A stretch of 64,000 bases of DNA from positions 31,759,896-31,823,895 of the forward strand of contig NC_067206.1 of NCBI RefSeq assembly GCF_026262505.1, read 5' to 3'. Each line of letters opens with the position of its first letter. Position 1 is the first letter of the stretch. The DNA is from Trichomonas vaginalis G3 (taxonomy: Eukaryota > Parabasalia > Trichomonadida > Trichomonadidae). Both the position numbers and the translations under genes were made by a program. Below the pieces are notes generated by a model that was given only the letters and a program-made list of their open reading frames with translations, searched no databases and was not told the origin of the DNA. Of the stretch, positions 9,068 to 19,782 are shown one piece after another.

Positions 9068-12000
9068 TCAATTAGATTTAGCCATTTTGATTAACTTAGA
9101 AACGTCGTCATCAAATACTTCGTGTGGAGAAGAGTCAGACATTCCATCCCTGACCATTCTGTCTGTCAAGATCGTTGTCCACTGCACTAAAGAAGGCAAT
9201 GAATCAGGAGGCAAAATAATGTCATCGAAAAGAGGTCCGACTTCGTACTCGATTTGTTTCTTCAGTTTGACTGAAACTCTGAAGAAATTGGAGTTCTCCA
9301 AAGGAAAGACAATAATGTGAGCGTCGTTGAACTGGCTCGTAATTGTCGATGTATCGTAATCAAATGTGTTTTCTGCCCATACAACGTGCAAATTGTCGTT
9401 TCCAATGTGTCTCTTCTTGTAAATTTGCTGTTTATCGGTTGGATCAATAGGCATTAAAGGAGCAGTGTGATAAAACAGCTCAAATCGAGGTGTCCCGTAG
9501 TAGATATGATATCGACCATTTGAAAAATTGGCTGTATCAAGTTTTCCTTGGAATCCGGAGAAATCTTTGAGATCTACAACCTCGCCGAGTGAAAGAACAA
9601 AGCTTTTGAACGCAGATGATGTATCTTTCCACTCGGTTGAGAAGATTTCGTTCTGTTTTTGGAGGCCATTTACAAAAATTAAGCCAACTTTGATGTTTTC
9701 ACGGGGCGAGATACTGAAAACACGGTCAACAGCAATGTCTATCAGGTTTGATGGCTTAGTAGTGATGTAATTGTCTCCGAAAAGGGCCATAAAGAGGGAT
9801 GTCGTTGGATCATTAGTATGAAACAGCTCCATGGAGGGTCTGTGCTCAAGCCTCATCCTTGGTGATGAAGGATTAGACGTTTGCTGGGTGAAAGAATTGC
9901 TGAAATCCTCAAATTTGTATTCTTTCAGCTGATTCTTCGAAATTATGTCGTCAACAAGAGTTCCAATGGATTGGGAGAACTCAGAATTGATCGTTTCTGC
10001 TGGAGGAACTTCGGTTTTTTCTTTATCGTATTTTGGTATTTTTGATTTTTCGGCTTTTGGCATGATTACTTTATGGGAAGACTTACTGAAATAGGTCTTA
10101 GTAAGTATGGTGAGTTCGTTTCCTTCATTCTTCAGCTTGTGAAGCGTTTCATTGTTTGTAATTACAACTAGATCGGATTTGTAGTTGTAATTGGATTCAA
10201 TTAGGTCTGAATTCTTGTAGAAATTGAGTTCAGACCTCTTTTGAATCACTGTTTTGTTGTCTTTATGGAAATTACAAACTTCATCTAAAAATTTAGAGTC
10301 TTCTGTTTGGACAGTGATGTCAATAAGTACGTCAACAAGTGTATTGAAGATATTCTTGGACAAATCATCCCTTTTTATCAGGATTTCTTTGAGAATATTT
10401 CCAAAAATATCTGGAAACTCAGGGAATTTAGATCTAATGACATTAAAATACTCAGAAAAGAATGAGAATAGTCTCAATGAATTCATAGAGAACTTAATAT
10501 CTCCAGAAAAGAAAGTTCGGATTAAATTTTTCAAATCTTCACTGAAACAACCATCAGATTTACGCGAATTCAGAGTTACAAGGGTTATTAGAGATCCAAC
10601 AGCTATATTATCCTTAGGAATTTTGGCAAAAATCTTTTCAATAATTTGAATTATCTTTTCTTTGATTGTTTCTTGGTTTTCCATATTATTTCTCGTAGCT
10701 ATACCATAACAAGACATCAATACTTGCAATGTCTTCCTCGGATCAGGCTCAAATTGTTCACAAGCAGAGATAATTGGTTCAATCAAGCAAAATGACTTAT
10801 TAATCATACGCGAAAACGCAAGAATAGATCCTTCTATGCCAATACAAACGATCTCTGGATTGTCGCTCCGAAATGCAAAAAGTGTCATGTCAATAAAAAT
10901 TTTTTGAGATTTTTCTTCAATAGGGGCATTCAAACCGACGATAGAAATGGCGGTTTTGTAAACTGGGATGAAGTTCACCGCTGTAAATTCAGAAGGGAAA
11001 TATTTCTGAATAATTTGAGCGTTATCAGTGATATTTACCACTTCTACTATATGAGTATGCAAGAGAACATTGATATTGACTATTCTGTACACTAATTCTT
11101 CCTTTTTTCCTGGAAAATTCGTAACAATATATTCAAATATTTTGAAAATCTCTTGGTAATCTTCTGTAACCATTCTAAGCTCTGGGCATGTGCATATAAG
11201 TGTTGGATCGAATATCCTTCTGTAAAATTCAACAGGTCTATCGTAAATTAAATCCAAATTTGATCGAAATTCTGCTTTAAACCCTGCCAAACCTGTTCTT
11301 TTGATAGTAGCCTTGCAGCTCTTAGCTACATCACACAGATTATCCTTATTCAGTTTCATGAAGTACTTGCAATACACAATTGAAAGTAATTCTGCGAAAA
11401 TTTGAAGAAATTTCGGTTCAAAGTTCTTCATATTGAGGTAACAAATGGCATTTGAGTGATAATAAATAGAGATAGTAAATAATTGAACGAAACATGAGTT
11501 CTTGAACTCAGGAATTTCATTTAATTTTTCAATAATCAAAGGATATATTGAAATCTTCTTTTCTGTGTAGTATTTTACAATGATATCAATGATACTCATC
11601 AATGTAACAACGTTTATGTTGATACTTCCCTTTGAAACTAAAAATTCGTTCTTAAATTTGTTAATTTGAAAGAAAATGATGTTAATTAAGAATTTGATAG
11701 ATGTAATCTCATTGGATATGGAATTCAGTAAATCGTATGTGTATTTCTCGGCTTCGCTGTTTATAAATCTCGTGTTATAAGAAGAATAAGTTATTGGCTC
11801 AATTGGATCGTCAACCATGGTTGTTTCTATTCTAAATATTGAGAATATCAAAGAATCAATGATAATTGACTGTAATTTTAGATCTTCTGTTTGAATAAAA
11901 ATCGGATGCAAATAAGAGCTCTTTGACCATATTTTGAGGTAGTTATTTGTAATGTTTGTTTGACATAATGACGTTGTGACCTTTTCCAATGACAACTTAA

Positions 12001-12439
12001 GCTTCTGATCCAAATTTGAGATGCGAAGTATGGAATACCAAAATAAATAGAAGGTATTAGTACTCGAATTCAATACTTGTAAAAGTTTTTTATCGGAATC
12101 TTGTATCACGTTTACGTAATATTGAAATAAATCTACCCATAATTTTGGATCTGTTGTAATTGAGAAAGTATTCATCGAATGGATAAGAATTTCGAAAGTA
12201 TTGACTTGCATATAGTAATCTTTTTCACTGTATTGGTTCATTAATCGGAAGAAATTTAACAATTTTTCGAAATTACTTTGTTCAATTGGGGAATTTCCTA
12301 GTCCGGAAAAGCGTGATATTAATTCTTTCATTAGTTGTGTTAATTTATCAGTATTTTTCTGAATATTTGCTTCTTCTTGTATTTCATCGATGAGATCCTT
12401 CCAATCATTCATTAAAAGATCTGATCTTCTGGTTAGCAT
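9068..12439 (-). CDS. Rap/Ral GTPase-activating protein (RalGAP/tuberin type)
   Basis: 1123 residues. The first ~800 residues are Leu/Ile-rich helices of HEAT/ARM type without a named motif; a low-complexity linker follows. About residues 900-1110 form a Rap_GAP domain: KVGLIFVNGLQKQNEIFS, then YHIYYGTPRFELFYHTAPLMP, then KKRHIGNDNLHVVWAEN, then AHIIVFPLENSNFFRVSV. HIGNDNLHVVW matches the asparagine-thumb signature that supplies the catalytic Asn in Rap1GAP, tuberin and RalGAP-alpha. The protein should therefore speed GTP hydrolysis on a Rap-, Ral- or Rheb-like small GTPase at membranes. Long helical N-terminus plus C-terminal GAP is the RalGAP-alpha/TSC2 layout, though shorter than the animal proteins. 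The ATG at 12439 is preceded by TCAATATC 8 bases away. Which GTPase is the substrate cannot be told. Confidence 0.85.
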   Translation of the reverse strand: MLTRRSDLLMNDWKDLIDEIQEEANIQKNTDKLTQLMKELISRFSGLGNSPIEQSNFEKLLNFFRLMNQYSEKDYYMQVNTFEILIHSMNTFSITTDPKLWVDLFQYYVNVIQDSDKKLLQVLNSSTNTFYLFWYSILRISNLDQKLKLSLEKVTTSLCQTNITNNYLKIWSKSSYLHPIFIQTEDLKLQSIIIDSLIFSIFRIETTMVDDPIEPITYSSYNTRFINSEAEKYTYDLLNSISNEITSIKFLINIIFFQINKFKNEFLVSKGSININVVTLMSIIDIIVKYYTEKKISIYPLIIEKLNEIPEFKNSCFVQLFTISIYYHSNAICYLNMKNFEPKFLQIFAELLSIVYCKYFMKLNKDNLCDVAKSCKATIKRTGLAGFKAEFRSNLDLIYDRPVEFYRRIFDPTLICTCPELRMVTEDYQEIFKIFEYIVTNFPGKKEELVYRIVNINVLLHTHIVEVVNITDNAQIIQKYFPSEFTAVNFIPVYKTAISIVGLNAPIEEKSQKIFIDMTLFAFRSDNPEIVCIGIEGSILAFSRMINKSFCLIEPIISACEQFEPDPRKTLQVLMSCYGIATRNNMENQETIKEKIIQIIEKIFAKIPKDNIAVGSLITLVTLNSRKSDGCFSEDLKNLIRTFFSGDIKFSMNSLRLFSFFSEYFNVIRSKFPEFPDIFGNILKEILIKRDDLSKNIFNTLVDVLIDITVQTEDSKFLDEVCNFHKDNKTVIQKRSELNFYKNSDLIESNYNYKSDLVVITNNETLHKLKNEGNELTILTKTYFSKSSHKVIMPKAEKSKIPKYDKEKTEVPPAETINSEFSQSIGTLVDDIISKNQLKEYKFEDFSNSFTQQTSNPSSPRMRLEHRPSMELFHTNDPTTSLFMALFGDNYITTKPSNLIDIAVDRVFSISPRENIKVGLIFVNGLQKQNEIFSTEWKDTSSAFKSFVLSLGEVVDLKDFSGFQGKLDTANFSNGRYHIYYGTPRFELFYHTAPLMPIDPTDKQQIYKKRHIGNDNLHVVWAENTFDYDTSTITSQFNDAHIIVFPLENSNFFRVSVKLKKQIEYEVGPLFDDIILPPDSLPSLVQWTTILTDRMVRDGMSDSSPHEVFDDDVSKLIKMAKSN

Positions 12440-12751
12440 GTGATATTGAAATACATCTAAGAAAGAAGTTACTAAATATGAAACTACCTTAAAATAGTAT
12501 CAATATTAATTTCAAATTTATTAACAATATCAATATGCTATTGTGTTAAAACCATATAAATTATTTCAGTCAAAGGCTGTAATTTCACTGTATCAAGATT
12601 ATATAAAGATAAATTCAAAATTCAATCAAAAATAACTTCATAAAAGCAAGATTTTATCAATCATTTAGCTTTATTTTTATCAAATATAACTATTACAAAG
12701 CTATTCATGGCTGTATTTCATGATGTAAATTTTGAGAGAGTGATGTTGTGA
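12440..12751. other. Divergent intergenic region
   Basis: About 310 bases between the RapGAP gene (leftward) and the next gene (rightward), so probably holding both promoters. Apart from the TCAATATC at the RapGAP start I see no clear motif. Confidence 0.5.
12442..12449 (-). promoter_or_regulatory. Initiator-like element (TCAATATC)
   Basis: On the minus strand, TCAATATC lies with its A 8 bases before the ATG of the RapGAP gene, the distance expected for a parabasalid initiator. Confidence 0.35.
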
Positions 12752-13405
12752 ATGGGAAATTTCGAAAGGATGAACAGGGATGGAGCTTTCGGTGGAAGGG
12801 CTGCTCCTTCATTGGCCAGGGCCATGTATAGCTCCCAGGTACCAGGTAGCTATCAGATGTCTTCCTGCTCTTCAACGCCAAATGCTTTTGGAAGATTTTC
12901 TCAGTCAAACTCCATTGGCTTCAATATCAACAAAGAACCGCGTTGCATACTGAATTGCTCACCAAGAGTTGAAGAAGTTGATGATGGCGAAAAGAATGAA
13001 GACTCTGGCTGGGCTACAAAAAACAAATTACAAAAATTAGTTTCGGAAGTCGAAAAGAACGTTTGCGATAAGCTCGAAGTTACACTGAACGAACACTACA
13101 AGCAGATGAAAGGTAAATTAAAACGAATCCAAGCAAGAATCGAGATAACGGACTCATCAATCGAAAGATTGTCCCAAATCCTTGATGACGTCTCAGAAAC
13201 CATCCTTTTCCTACCTTCTCCTCAAGTTAGTCCAGTGATACCGCAAATTGTCCCAGGAAATACAAGAGTAATGGCTCAAAATATCAATGTGAACCAAAAT
13301 ACTCCTGCCAAGGGTAATACTCAGCCAACACCACTACTGTCATGGAGAAGAAACAAAAACCGAAACCAAACCCATGCAGGAAACCCTACTAATATGATTT
13401 TGTAA
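12752..13405 (+). CDS. Hypothetical protein with a central coiled coil
   Basis: 217 residues. The N-terminal third is Ser/Gly/Asn-rich and probably disordered (MNRDGAFGGRAAPSLARA). About residues 85-150 form a heptad-rich helix (KNKLQKLVSEVEKNVCDKLE through RIEITDSSIERLSQILDDV), likely a coiled coil. The C-terminal third is Pro/Asn/Gln-rich. No catalytic motif, membrane segment or zinc site is seen. A second coiled-coil gene of similar size follows on the same strand after 326 bases; the two are not clearly paralogous. The ATG at 12752 gives the longest frame; Met7 is an alternative start. A structural or cytoskeletal role would be a guess. Confidence 0.65.
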   Translation: MGNFERMNRDGAFGGRAAPSLARAMYSSQVPGSYQMSSCSSTPNAFGRFSQSNSIGFNINKEPRCILNCSPRVEEVDDGEKNEDSGWATKNKLQKLVSEVEKNVCDKLEVTLNEHYKQMKGKLKRIQARIEITDSSIERLSQILDDVSETILFLPSPQVSPVIPQIVPGNTRVMAQNINVNQNTPAKGNTQPTPLLSWRRNKNRNQTHAGNPTNMIL

Positions 13406-13731
13406 AAATCGAGTAAATTTTTGACAATTTTATCATTTGATTGTTTTTTATTACTTAAATTAAATGTATTTTTCAATTGTGTGCGCTTGAAAAGTCGGAT
13501 TTATGAAATCAAATTTTGAAAAAGCTTTAATACAAAGAAATAAAACCAAAATTAATTTAGTATTCTATATTTAAATATCATATCCATAGATTAAAGTATA
13601 GTTGTTGAAAAATCTCGAAAATTAATTTTGAATATGGTAATTATGTCTTATGAAATAGGATTTATGCGAGGTATAGAATATGAATATCATATAATTAAAA
13701 AATCACATCAAACAAAAAGTGCGGCATATAA
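13406..13731. other. Intergenic spacer
   Basis: AT-rich, no coding frame or clear motif; it separates two coiled-coil genes on the same strand. Confidence 0.5.
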
Positions 13732-14454
13732 ATGGACGACAGTGATTATCTTGAGGTCCTTAGTGATTTAACTACATGGATAACAGAGAGAAGGCAGTAC
13801 TTACTTAGGGAAATAGCAATGTATGAACAAAAGATCAAAGAAACTCGTGAATTATTAAGCAACCCTGAATTTCTTGAAACAAGGCCTATTTCGATGCAAA
13901 ACCTAGAAAAAGAATTCAATACTATGGTAAGAGATGCGTTGTGTGAGGTTGCTGATCAAAGAAAACTCGAAATTACTGAAAAATTTAATAATCTTACAAA
14001 TTCTGTTTCAAACTTATTAAATGATACAGAAACAGTTCTTTCTAAGCTAAATAAAGGCCAAGAGAGTGCAGTTACTCAATATCAGGTCAAAAAAAATACC
14101 GAGGAAAAAATTAAAACTCAAGAATACCATAACGGAGCCTATGATGCATTAATGTCGAAGATATCTAAAAGCGAAGCCGCACTACGAGCCAAAACGCTCG
14201 AGTATGAGAAGATCAGAAAGGAACTCGAAGAAAGTGAAGAAAGAACATCCAAAAAGTCAAGGGAAATAGAAGCTCTGTCTGAAAAGATACAGAATTGCTA
14301 CAAAAGGAAGCCGATCCGAAAATTTTCTATCATTCAAATTTCGGATGAAACAGTCAACATTATGCCATCATTGAGAACATTGATTCCGGAACGAAGGAAT
14401 ATACAAGTACTTGCTCCAATAAGAAACAATGTCCGTAGAGGTCTTCGATTATAA
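13732..14454 (+). CDS. Coiled-coil protein, function unknown
   Basis: 240 residues, almost wholly helical. Heptad-like, charged stretches run from about residue 15 to 195 (for example RREIAMYEQKIKETRELL-type spacing early on and KTLEYEKIRKELEESEERTS late). The last ~45 residues are basic (KRKPIRKFSIIQ at the start, RNNVRRGLRL at the end). Such proteins in flagellates are often cytoskeletal or basal-body parts, but nothing here proves that. No signal peptide or membrane segment is seen. The ATG at 13732 is the first in the frame and starts a protein-like sequence (MDDSDYLEVLSDL). Confidence 0.7.
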   Translation: MDDSDYLEVLSDLTTWITERRQYLLREIAMYEQKIKETRELLSNPEFLETRPISMQNLEKEFNTMVRDALCEVADQRKLEITEKFNNLTNSVSNLLNDTETVLSKLNKGQESAVTQYQVKKNTEEKIKTQEYHNGAYDALMSKISKSEAALRAKTLEYEKIRKELEESEERTSKKSREIEALSEKIQNCYKRKPIRKFSIIQISDETVNIMPSLRTLIPERRNIQVLAPIRNNVRRGLRL

Positions 14455-15240
14455 ATTCGGGATCCAATAAACATATTTTTTAAAAATTTTGAAAAAATCT
14501 AATTTTTTATGGATTGTTGATATCTGTTGAAGTGAAATCATTCGAATAAGTCATTTTTTTATTGATATCCGATTCAATTTTTAGTCCTTTTGTTATTTTG
14601 AGAATGAAAATAATAACTACACCACTTGTAGAAATTATAGTGTGAATTATATGGAAATCATTGATCAGAAAACAATGAAGTATTAATGAAATAAATATAT
14701 AATGAAGGTATAAAAGAAACTAATGAACTTATAAACCACCAAAATTTAATGAAAATTGCCCTTATCGATTATAAGAAAATTTGTGAAATTTACGTTACAT
14801 TTTACAATTATTTTGACATCGAGTTAAAATTATTAGTTAGATATTTGTGAAATGAATGTTCGGATTGAGTTTTGTAAAGAAAAGGAATTGAATCGAAAAT
14901 GACATGGCAAAAATTGTCCAATGAAAAAGCAGTTAAGTCCTAATATATAATGAATCCAACTATAAAAAATTGTTGTGATAAATATCGTAAATATTGAATT
15001 GAATATCTATAATATTTGAATAGAAAATAAAAATACATTCAAAATTATTTATCCTTTAACTATGATCGATTTGAAAAAGATAACACATGTTAAAGCTAAC
15101 TATTTTTTCAAAATAGCACGTTTCATTAAAAAATTATAATTCTCGATACTATAAAAGCAACAAAAACAAGAAATTAAATACTGTAATTGACCCGTGTAAA
15201 TAATCTAATTAAATATCACAATACCGTTTATCGAAATACT
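14455..15240. other. Intergenic spacer
   Basis: AT-rich, about 790 bases, with no convincing gene on either strand. Confidence 0.5.
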
Positions 15241-15723
15241 TTATTCAAACAGATATGATGCGAAATCGCTCAATTGTAAACCAACTTGTTCAAACTCGTT
15301 AAAGGCTTCGAGGTGAGAAGTAAAGTCTTCAAATTCTTTGGCACTGATTTCTTCTGTTTTTGGTTCGGGCAATTTAGGAATTATTCCTCTTCTGATAAAA
15401 GTACGCCATCTATTCTTAACATTTAACACTGTTCTGCCATTGAAATTTTTGGCGAGTTCTGACCATTTGTTTCCATAATTATTATGGAGGCGAAGCAATT
15501 TTTCATCTTCTTCAGGCGTCCATGGTTCGTTGTTGATATCTGGATTTAAATTAGTAAACTATCTTTCTCTGCATTGTTTTCCTGATCTGGTTCCTACAAA
15601 TTTTGAAATTTGATTCCATTTAAGTTCGCCTATCTTCTTTACAGCTTGAACTAACAAGTAATCCTCTTCCTGAGTCCACTTGCTCTTGGGAGTATGGTTG
15701 CTTCTGAGTTTGTGGAATTGCAT
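15241..15723 (-). pseudogene. R2R3 Myb gene with one in-frame nonsense codon
   Basis: Reading from the ATG at 15721-15723, two Myb repeats are recognisable: KWTQEEDYLLVQAVKKIG through GTRSGKQCRER, then PWTPEEDEKLLRLHNNYGNK through NVKNRWRTFIRRG. The frame is open over the full length except for a TAG at 15559-15561, codon 55. There the paralogue at 17208-17654 has TGG (CRERWLTKIDPDIN), a conserved Trp of repeat 1. One G-to-A change explains it. Everything after the stop is still Myb-like, so the lesion is young, or a sequencing error, or the stop is read through. Without it the protein would be about 160 residues, like its neighbour. Myb proteins bind DNA in the nucleus; in Trichomonas several bind gene promoters. 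A DNA-binding regulator now probably inactive is the best reading. Confidence 0.75.
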
Positions 15724-17207
15724 TGAAAAAAAGTAATTCGAAAATTGAATACAAAAAAATTGAATTTATTTGGGCAGTTGTGATCTGTTGGCACTTTTAG
15801 ATTGAGAGAATTAAATCTATGAAAGATAACCTATGAAGTCTAGAGAATATATTTTCGTAATTTTCATATTGTGAATTTATAAGAAAAATTTACTTTCTCA
15901 AAAATTGTAAAGAGTTTTCAAAATTAGAGGTTATATCCACTTACAAAATAATGAGAATGCCGAATTTAATTTACAAATATAACAAAAAAATTTCAATCAT
16001 CATTTTACGGTTGGAATTGAAAACATTGCTTAATGAAATATGATATATGATATTGTTGTGTGGCATTTTTAATGCCTAGGCGTTTCTGAGAGGTATCAAC
16101 TTCTTAGTTAAGTTTTATTTCCAGATCAACCAGAAATTTAGAAATATCACGCAAATCGCGCAACGAATTTTAAAGTCAATGAGATGAATTATTTATGGAA
16201 ATGATCTTTTGGTACATTTTCCAGAATTTCCGTCAAAATTTTAATTTTTTCGAAATTTATTATCTTCAATTATTATATAATATATCGAAAATTCATTAAA
16301 AAAATAATAGAATCATTCATAATTTTCTTTCGTTTAATTTAGAATAATTTTTTTTTATAGAAAAATAGAAATAAAGATGATAAGTATTGGGAAAATGCTT
16401 TTGATCAGGATATTTAAAATAAATGAAATATCAAATCGATTTGGAAATGATTTAATAATTTCCAAGCAAGAAAGATCATATTGGAGCTAAATAAATTCAA
16501 TATCTGCAATCATTGGCTACAATTATGACACTAGGATTAGTAAAATAAGTCTCATACCACTTTCAAAAACTCAAAATTCGATTGAGTTATCAAAATTAGA
16601 GATGAACTATGTCTATCACAAATTGAGATTTTATTTTTGATTATTTGTATTATATCGAAATAAGAAGGATTGAAAATTATATTTTTAAGATTATTATATT
16701 AGTTTAAGAACAGTGTGTACTGATATATGCTTTACATTATCTCAAATTAACCAATACGGCAATGCGATTCAAAAATAGTGATTATTCGAAAAAAAATATC
16801 AAAAATTAAAAACATTATTAATCCCCAGTAGAGTTGATATTACAATCAGTTTTCATTGTCAGTGGTTGCTTGAAAATTGACCTTGATCTGCTTATTAGGT
16901 TAGTTTGAGAACTTTTTTCAAAATCATTTTATCGCTAGAAATGATAGATACTATTATTAGTTTGTAAAATGATTGTAAATTTGTTGGTTGGTGAACGTTA
17001 TGTAATATTGTCAAACATTTTCGAAATTAATTCAATTTTTGAGAAGATTTTACAAATTTGAGTATGATCTCAATTCCGTTATTTAAGAAATGAAAATTAC
17101 ACATATTTGCACAATATATTGTAACAAGCAAAAGGTTCAAACTATATGTGAAAAAAGTTTATTAGTGAATAACAAGAAATATATGATTTTTTGGGGTAAA
17201 GAATATC
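15724..17207. other. Long AT-rich spacer between two Myb paralogues
   Basis: About 1.5 kb with no convincing coding frame. It is rich in A/T runs and short imperfect repeats. I see no RNA gene. Confidence 0.5.
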
Positions 17208-17654
17208 TTAGAACAAATCTGCTTCATCTACTGCGTCATAAAAGTTGAATATATCTAAAGTAAGATCATTTCTTGTTTTTTCTTTGGCATATGTTGGTTC
17301 TAGACCTTTCAAACAAGTCTTATTGTTAAAAGATCTCCATCTGTTTTTAACACTTAGAAAAGTCTTTCCTTTAAAGTGTTTAGCTATTGCTGTCCAATTA
17401 TTTCCATAATCTTCATGAAGGACAATAAGTTTTTCGTCTTCAGCTGGAGTCCATGGTTTTGAGTTAATATCAGGATCAATTTTTGTAAGCCATCTTTCAC
17501 GACATTGTTTCCCTGATCTAGTGCCAACTATTTCTGCTATTTTATTCCATTTTAAAACCTTCAACTGGTTTACTGCCTTAATAAGAAGTAAATCCTCTTC
17601 TTCTGTCCATTTGCACTTCGGAGTATGTTTGGGCAATGTTTTTCTCTCACTCAT
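17208..17654 (-). CDS. R2R3 Myb-like DNA-binding protein
   Basis: 148 residues from the ATG at 17652-17654 (MSERKTLPKHTPK); a TTG 15 bases upstream is not needed. Repeat R2 is KCKWTEEEDLLLIKAVNQLK through GTRSGKQCRERWLTKI, with Trp residues in the usual spacing. Repeat R3 is PWTPAEDEKLIVLHEDYGNN through SVKNRWRSF. The GKQCRERW and SVKNRW recognition-helix motifs are typical of c-Myb-type repeats that read a core close to AAC(T/G)G. After R3 only ~35 residues remain, with an acidic end (YDAVDEADLF) that could act in activation. The protein should be nuclear. It is a close paralogue of the broken gene 1.5 kb away in the same orientation, so a tandem duplication is likely, and is more distant from the Myb at 49603. 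Confidence 0.88.
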   Translation of the reverse strand: MSERKTLPKHTPKCKWTEEEDLLLIKAVNQLKVLKWNKIAEIVGTRSGKQCRERWLTKIDPDINSKPWTPAEDEKLIVLHEDYGNNWTAIAKHFKGKTFLSVKNRWRSFNNKTCLKGLEPTYAKEKTRNDLTLDIFNFYDAVDEADLF

Positions 17655-17669
17655 TAAAATGGTAGTCAA

Positions 17670-18334
17670 TTTAGATCTGCAAAGGTTTCAAAGGAATTCG
17701 CGGTTTGACAAACGTCGCTTTCCATTTAAATTTGAACTGAAGTCAATTCAATACTTCACGTCAGTATTTGAATAGAACTGTATTCTAGGTACATTATTGT
17801 ATTGTAATGAAAAACAATCCGATGTAAACTTTACGATATTTCGGAAATTCGAATATGGAAGATCCAAAATTTCTTCGAGAATCTATTTCAAACACTCTAA
17901 CGTTTATTGTACATAAATGTAATCTATATTTCTCCTTGATTCTTTTATATTTGACAGTACGTAAATTCAGCGATATCATTTCATTAAGTATTTCGATTCA
18001 TTTTGGTACGCTATCGATCACATATATTCATTGCGCTTGATTCATTAGTTCCATATCATAAGATAAAAAAAATAATAAATTTTAAATTGAAAATAGTTAA
18101 ATTAATCGACAAAATATATGCTTTGTGATAAGACATAGTTCAAAAGTTAGAACACTGAATACGATGCCTATAATTTGAGATATTAGGAATCGAAAGAATA
18201 TTTGATGACATTCATAAGAACGTTTACATTAGAAGCAGTCTTTGTATAGCCTATAGACCATATTGCACCAATTGCTCAATCTTCCCGATGGATTACTATG
18301 GAGGTTTTTATAAAGAAAACGAAAAAGCGTTAGA
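17670..18334. other. Divergent intergenic region
   Basis: About 660 bases between the Myb gene (leftward) and the LRR-like gene (rightward). Short open frames on both strands here look like chance. No clear initiator was recognised. Confidence 0.5.
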
Positions 18335-19504
18335 ATGATTGAAAATGATATGTTCCCCACAGAAATGATGTATTTTATAGGAAATGGAGATGAGTCATTA
18401 TGTTTGTATGACTTTTCTCTGTTACCTGCTAAGCTTTATGATAAGTTTTTCAACTCTTTACCAAATATTTTATATAAAAAAGTTTCAAACATAGTTTTCT
18501 CATGCGAAACATTCGAAAAGTACAAGAATACAAGTAATATAACAAGTAAAAAGTTGAAAGCAATTACAGAATCAATTGCTTATCAAAAGAAAAATTATTT
18601 AAATTATCTGATGAAAATTTTAATCCAAATCCTTCCCAAAACCAAGTCACTTAGATCCCTGCAATTAATTTCATTGGATATCAGCGAACTTCAAATGAAA
18701 ACTTTATTTACCTCAATTGCTCAATGCAAAACTCTAGAATGCATTTCATTCAAGAACATATTCACCACTGATGAAAACTTCAGTTATCTTCTTCAATACA
18801 TTTCTCCTTACAAATATCGCGAAATTTCTTTTGTCAAATGCGGTTTGACAAGCAAATCATATCCAGCTATTTGCGAGTTTATACAAAGGAAGCCATTTAC
18901 ATCGCAAATCAACAGAAAACTCAGAATTCTTAACGTTGATGATTGTTTATTCAGTCTTGAAGAGATTAACAAGATTGAAGACTTAGTCAATGATGCTCAA
19001 GATGATCAAACAACTGTTGGCGTGGAAACAGTAACTGTTACTGTTGATTCTGAAGAAGATGAAGGAGAATCTCAAGCGATTTCAGAACCAGATGAAGCAA
19101 TTGAACGTGGCTTACAGAATTCTGATGAACATGAGTCCAAATCCCTCGAAAGTCTTCAGAGCAGCACGATTAATTCTTCTAATTTTGCAAATGTTGAACT
19201 ACCAAAGCACAGACTTCGTTCACTCAATCCTGAATTCACAGAAGCTACAATTCACCTTAAAAGAATGACTTTAAGCCAAGAATATGATATTTCTGATTTA
19301 CCAGAGCCAGAAACGTTATCTGATTCTCAACTTGCAGCTCAGAATGAAGAACTTCGTAAGATTCGTGATGCTATTGTAGCAAAATTGAACGGTTCTTTGT
19401 ATGATGACGATACAATTCTAATTGGCGAAGGATCCAAAGAACTCTGTGAAGTTATGAATGGTATGAAAGCCAAAATTGAGGAATATGAAGCTCTTCAGGA
19501 CTAA
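18335..19504 (+). CDS. Leucine-rich-repeat-like protein with acidic and coiled-coil tail
   Basis: 389 residues. About residues 90-215 contain irregular leucine-rich units of ribonuclease-inhibitor type (for example KSLRSLQLISLDISELQMKT, CKTLECISFKNI and LRILNVDDCLFSLEEINK). An acidic, Ser/Glu-rich stretch (EEDEGESQAISEPDEAIE) follows, and the end from about residue 335 is a helical heptad segment (AAQNEELRKIRDAIVAKL). LRR plus coiled-coil proteins form a large family in trichomonads, where they are thought to act as intracellular scaffolds. No signal peptide or membrane segment is seen, unlike surface BspA-like LRR proteins. No binding partner can be inferred. The ATG at 18335 is the first in frame; nearby in-frame ATGs (codons 6, 11 and 12) are possible. 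Confidence 0.7.
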   Translation: MIENDMFPTEMMYFIGNGDESLCLYDFSLLPAKLYDKFFNSLPNILYKKVSNIVFSCETFEKYKNTSNITSKKLKAITESIAYQKKNYLNYLMKILIQILPKTKSLRSLQLISLDISELQMKTLFTSIAQCKTLECISFKNIFTTDENFSYLLQYISPYKYREISFVKCGLTSKSYPAICEFIQRKPFTSQINRKLRILNVDDCLFSLEEINKIEDLVNDAQDDQTTVGVETVTVTVDSEEDEGESQAISEPDEAIERGLQNSDEHESKSLESLQSSTINSSNFANVELPKHRLRSLNPEFTEATIHLKRMTLSQEYDISDLPEPETLSDSQLAAQNEELRKIRDAIVAKLNGSLYDDDTILIGEGSKELCEVMNGMKAKIEEYEALQD

Positions 19505-19782
19505 TTTTTGTTTTTATTTTAAAATATTTTTATTTGTGTTATGTGTTTAAAAAATCAATATAAATTATTTATTCATAGCCTTTATATACATTGAGAATGT
19601 ATATGTGAACATTGAAAACGAAATTATTAAACACTCTTCGCCAAAAAACGCAACAATATAGAAATTCTGTGAGACTAATTTATATGCCAGATATGAATAT
19701 GCAGTTGCTCATGATCTTGTTGGAATTGTAAGATAACCTATCACAGGAATTAAGATTAATTTGAAAATACACATAATATTCA

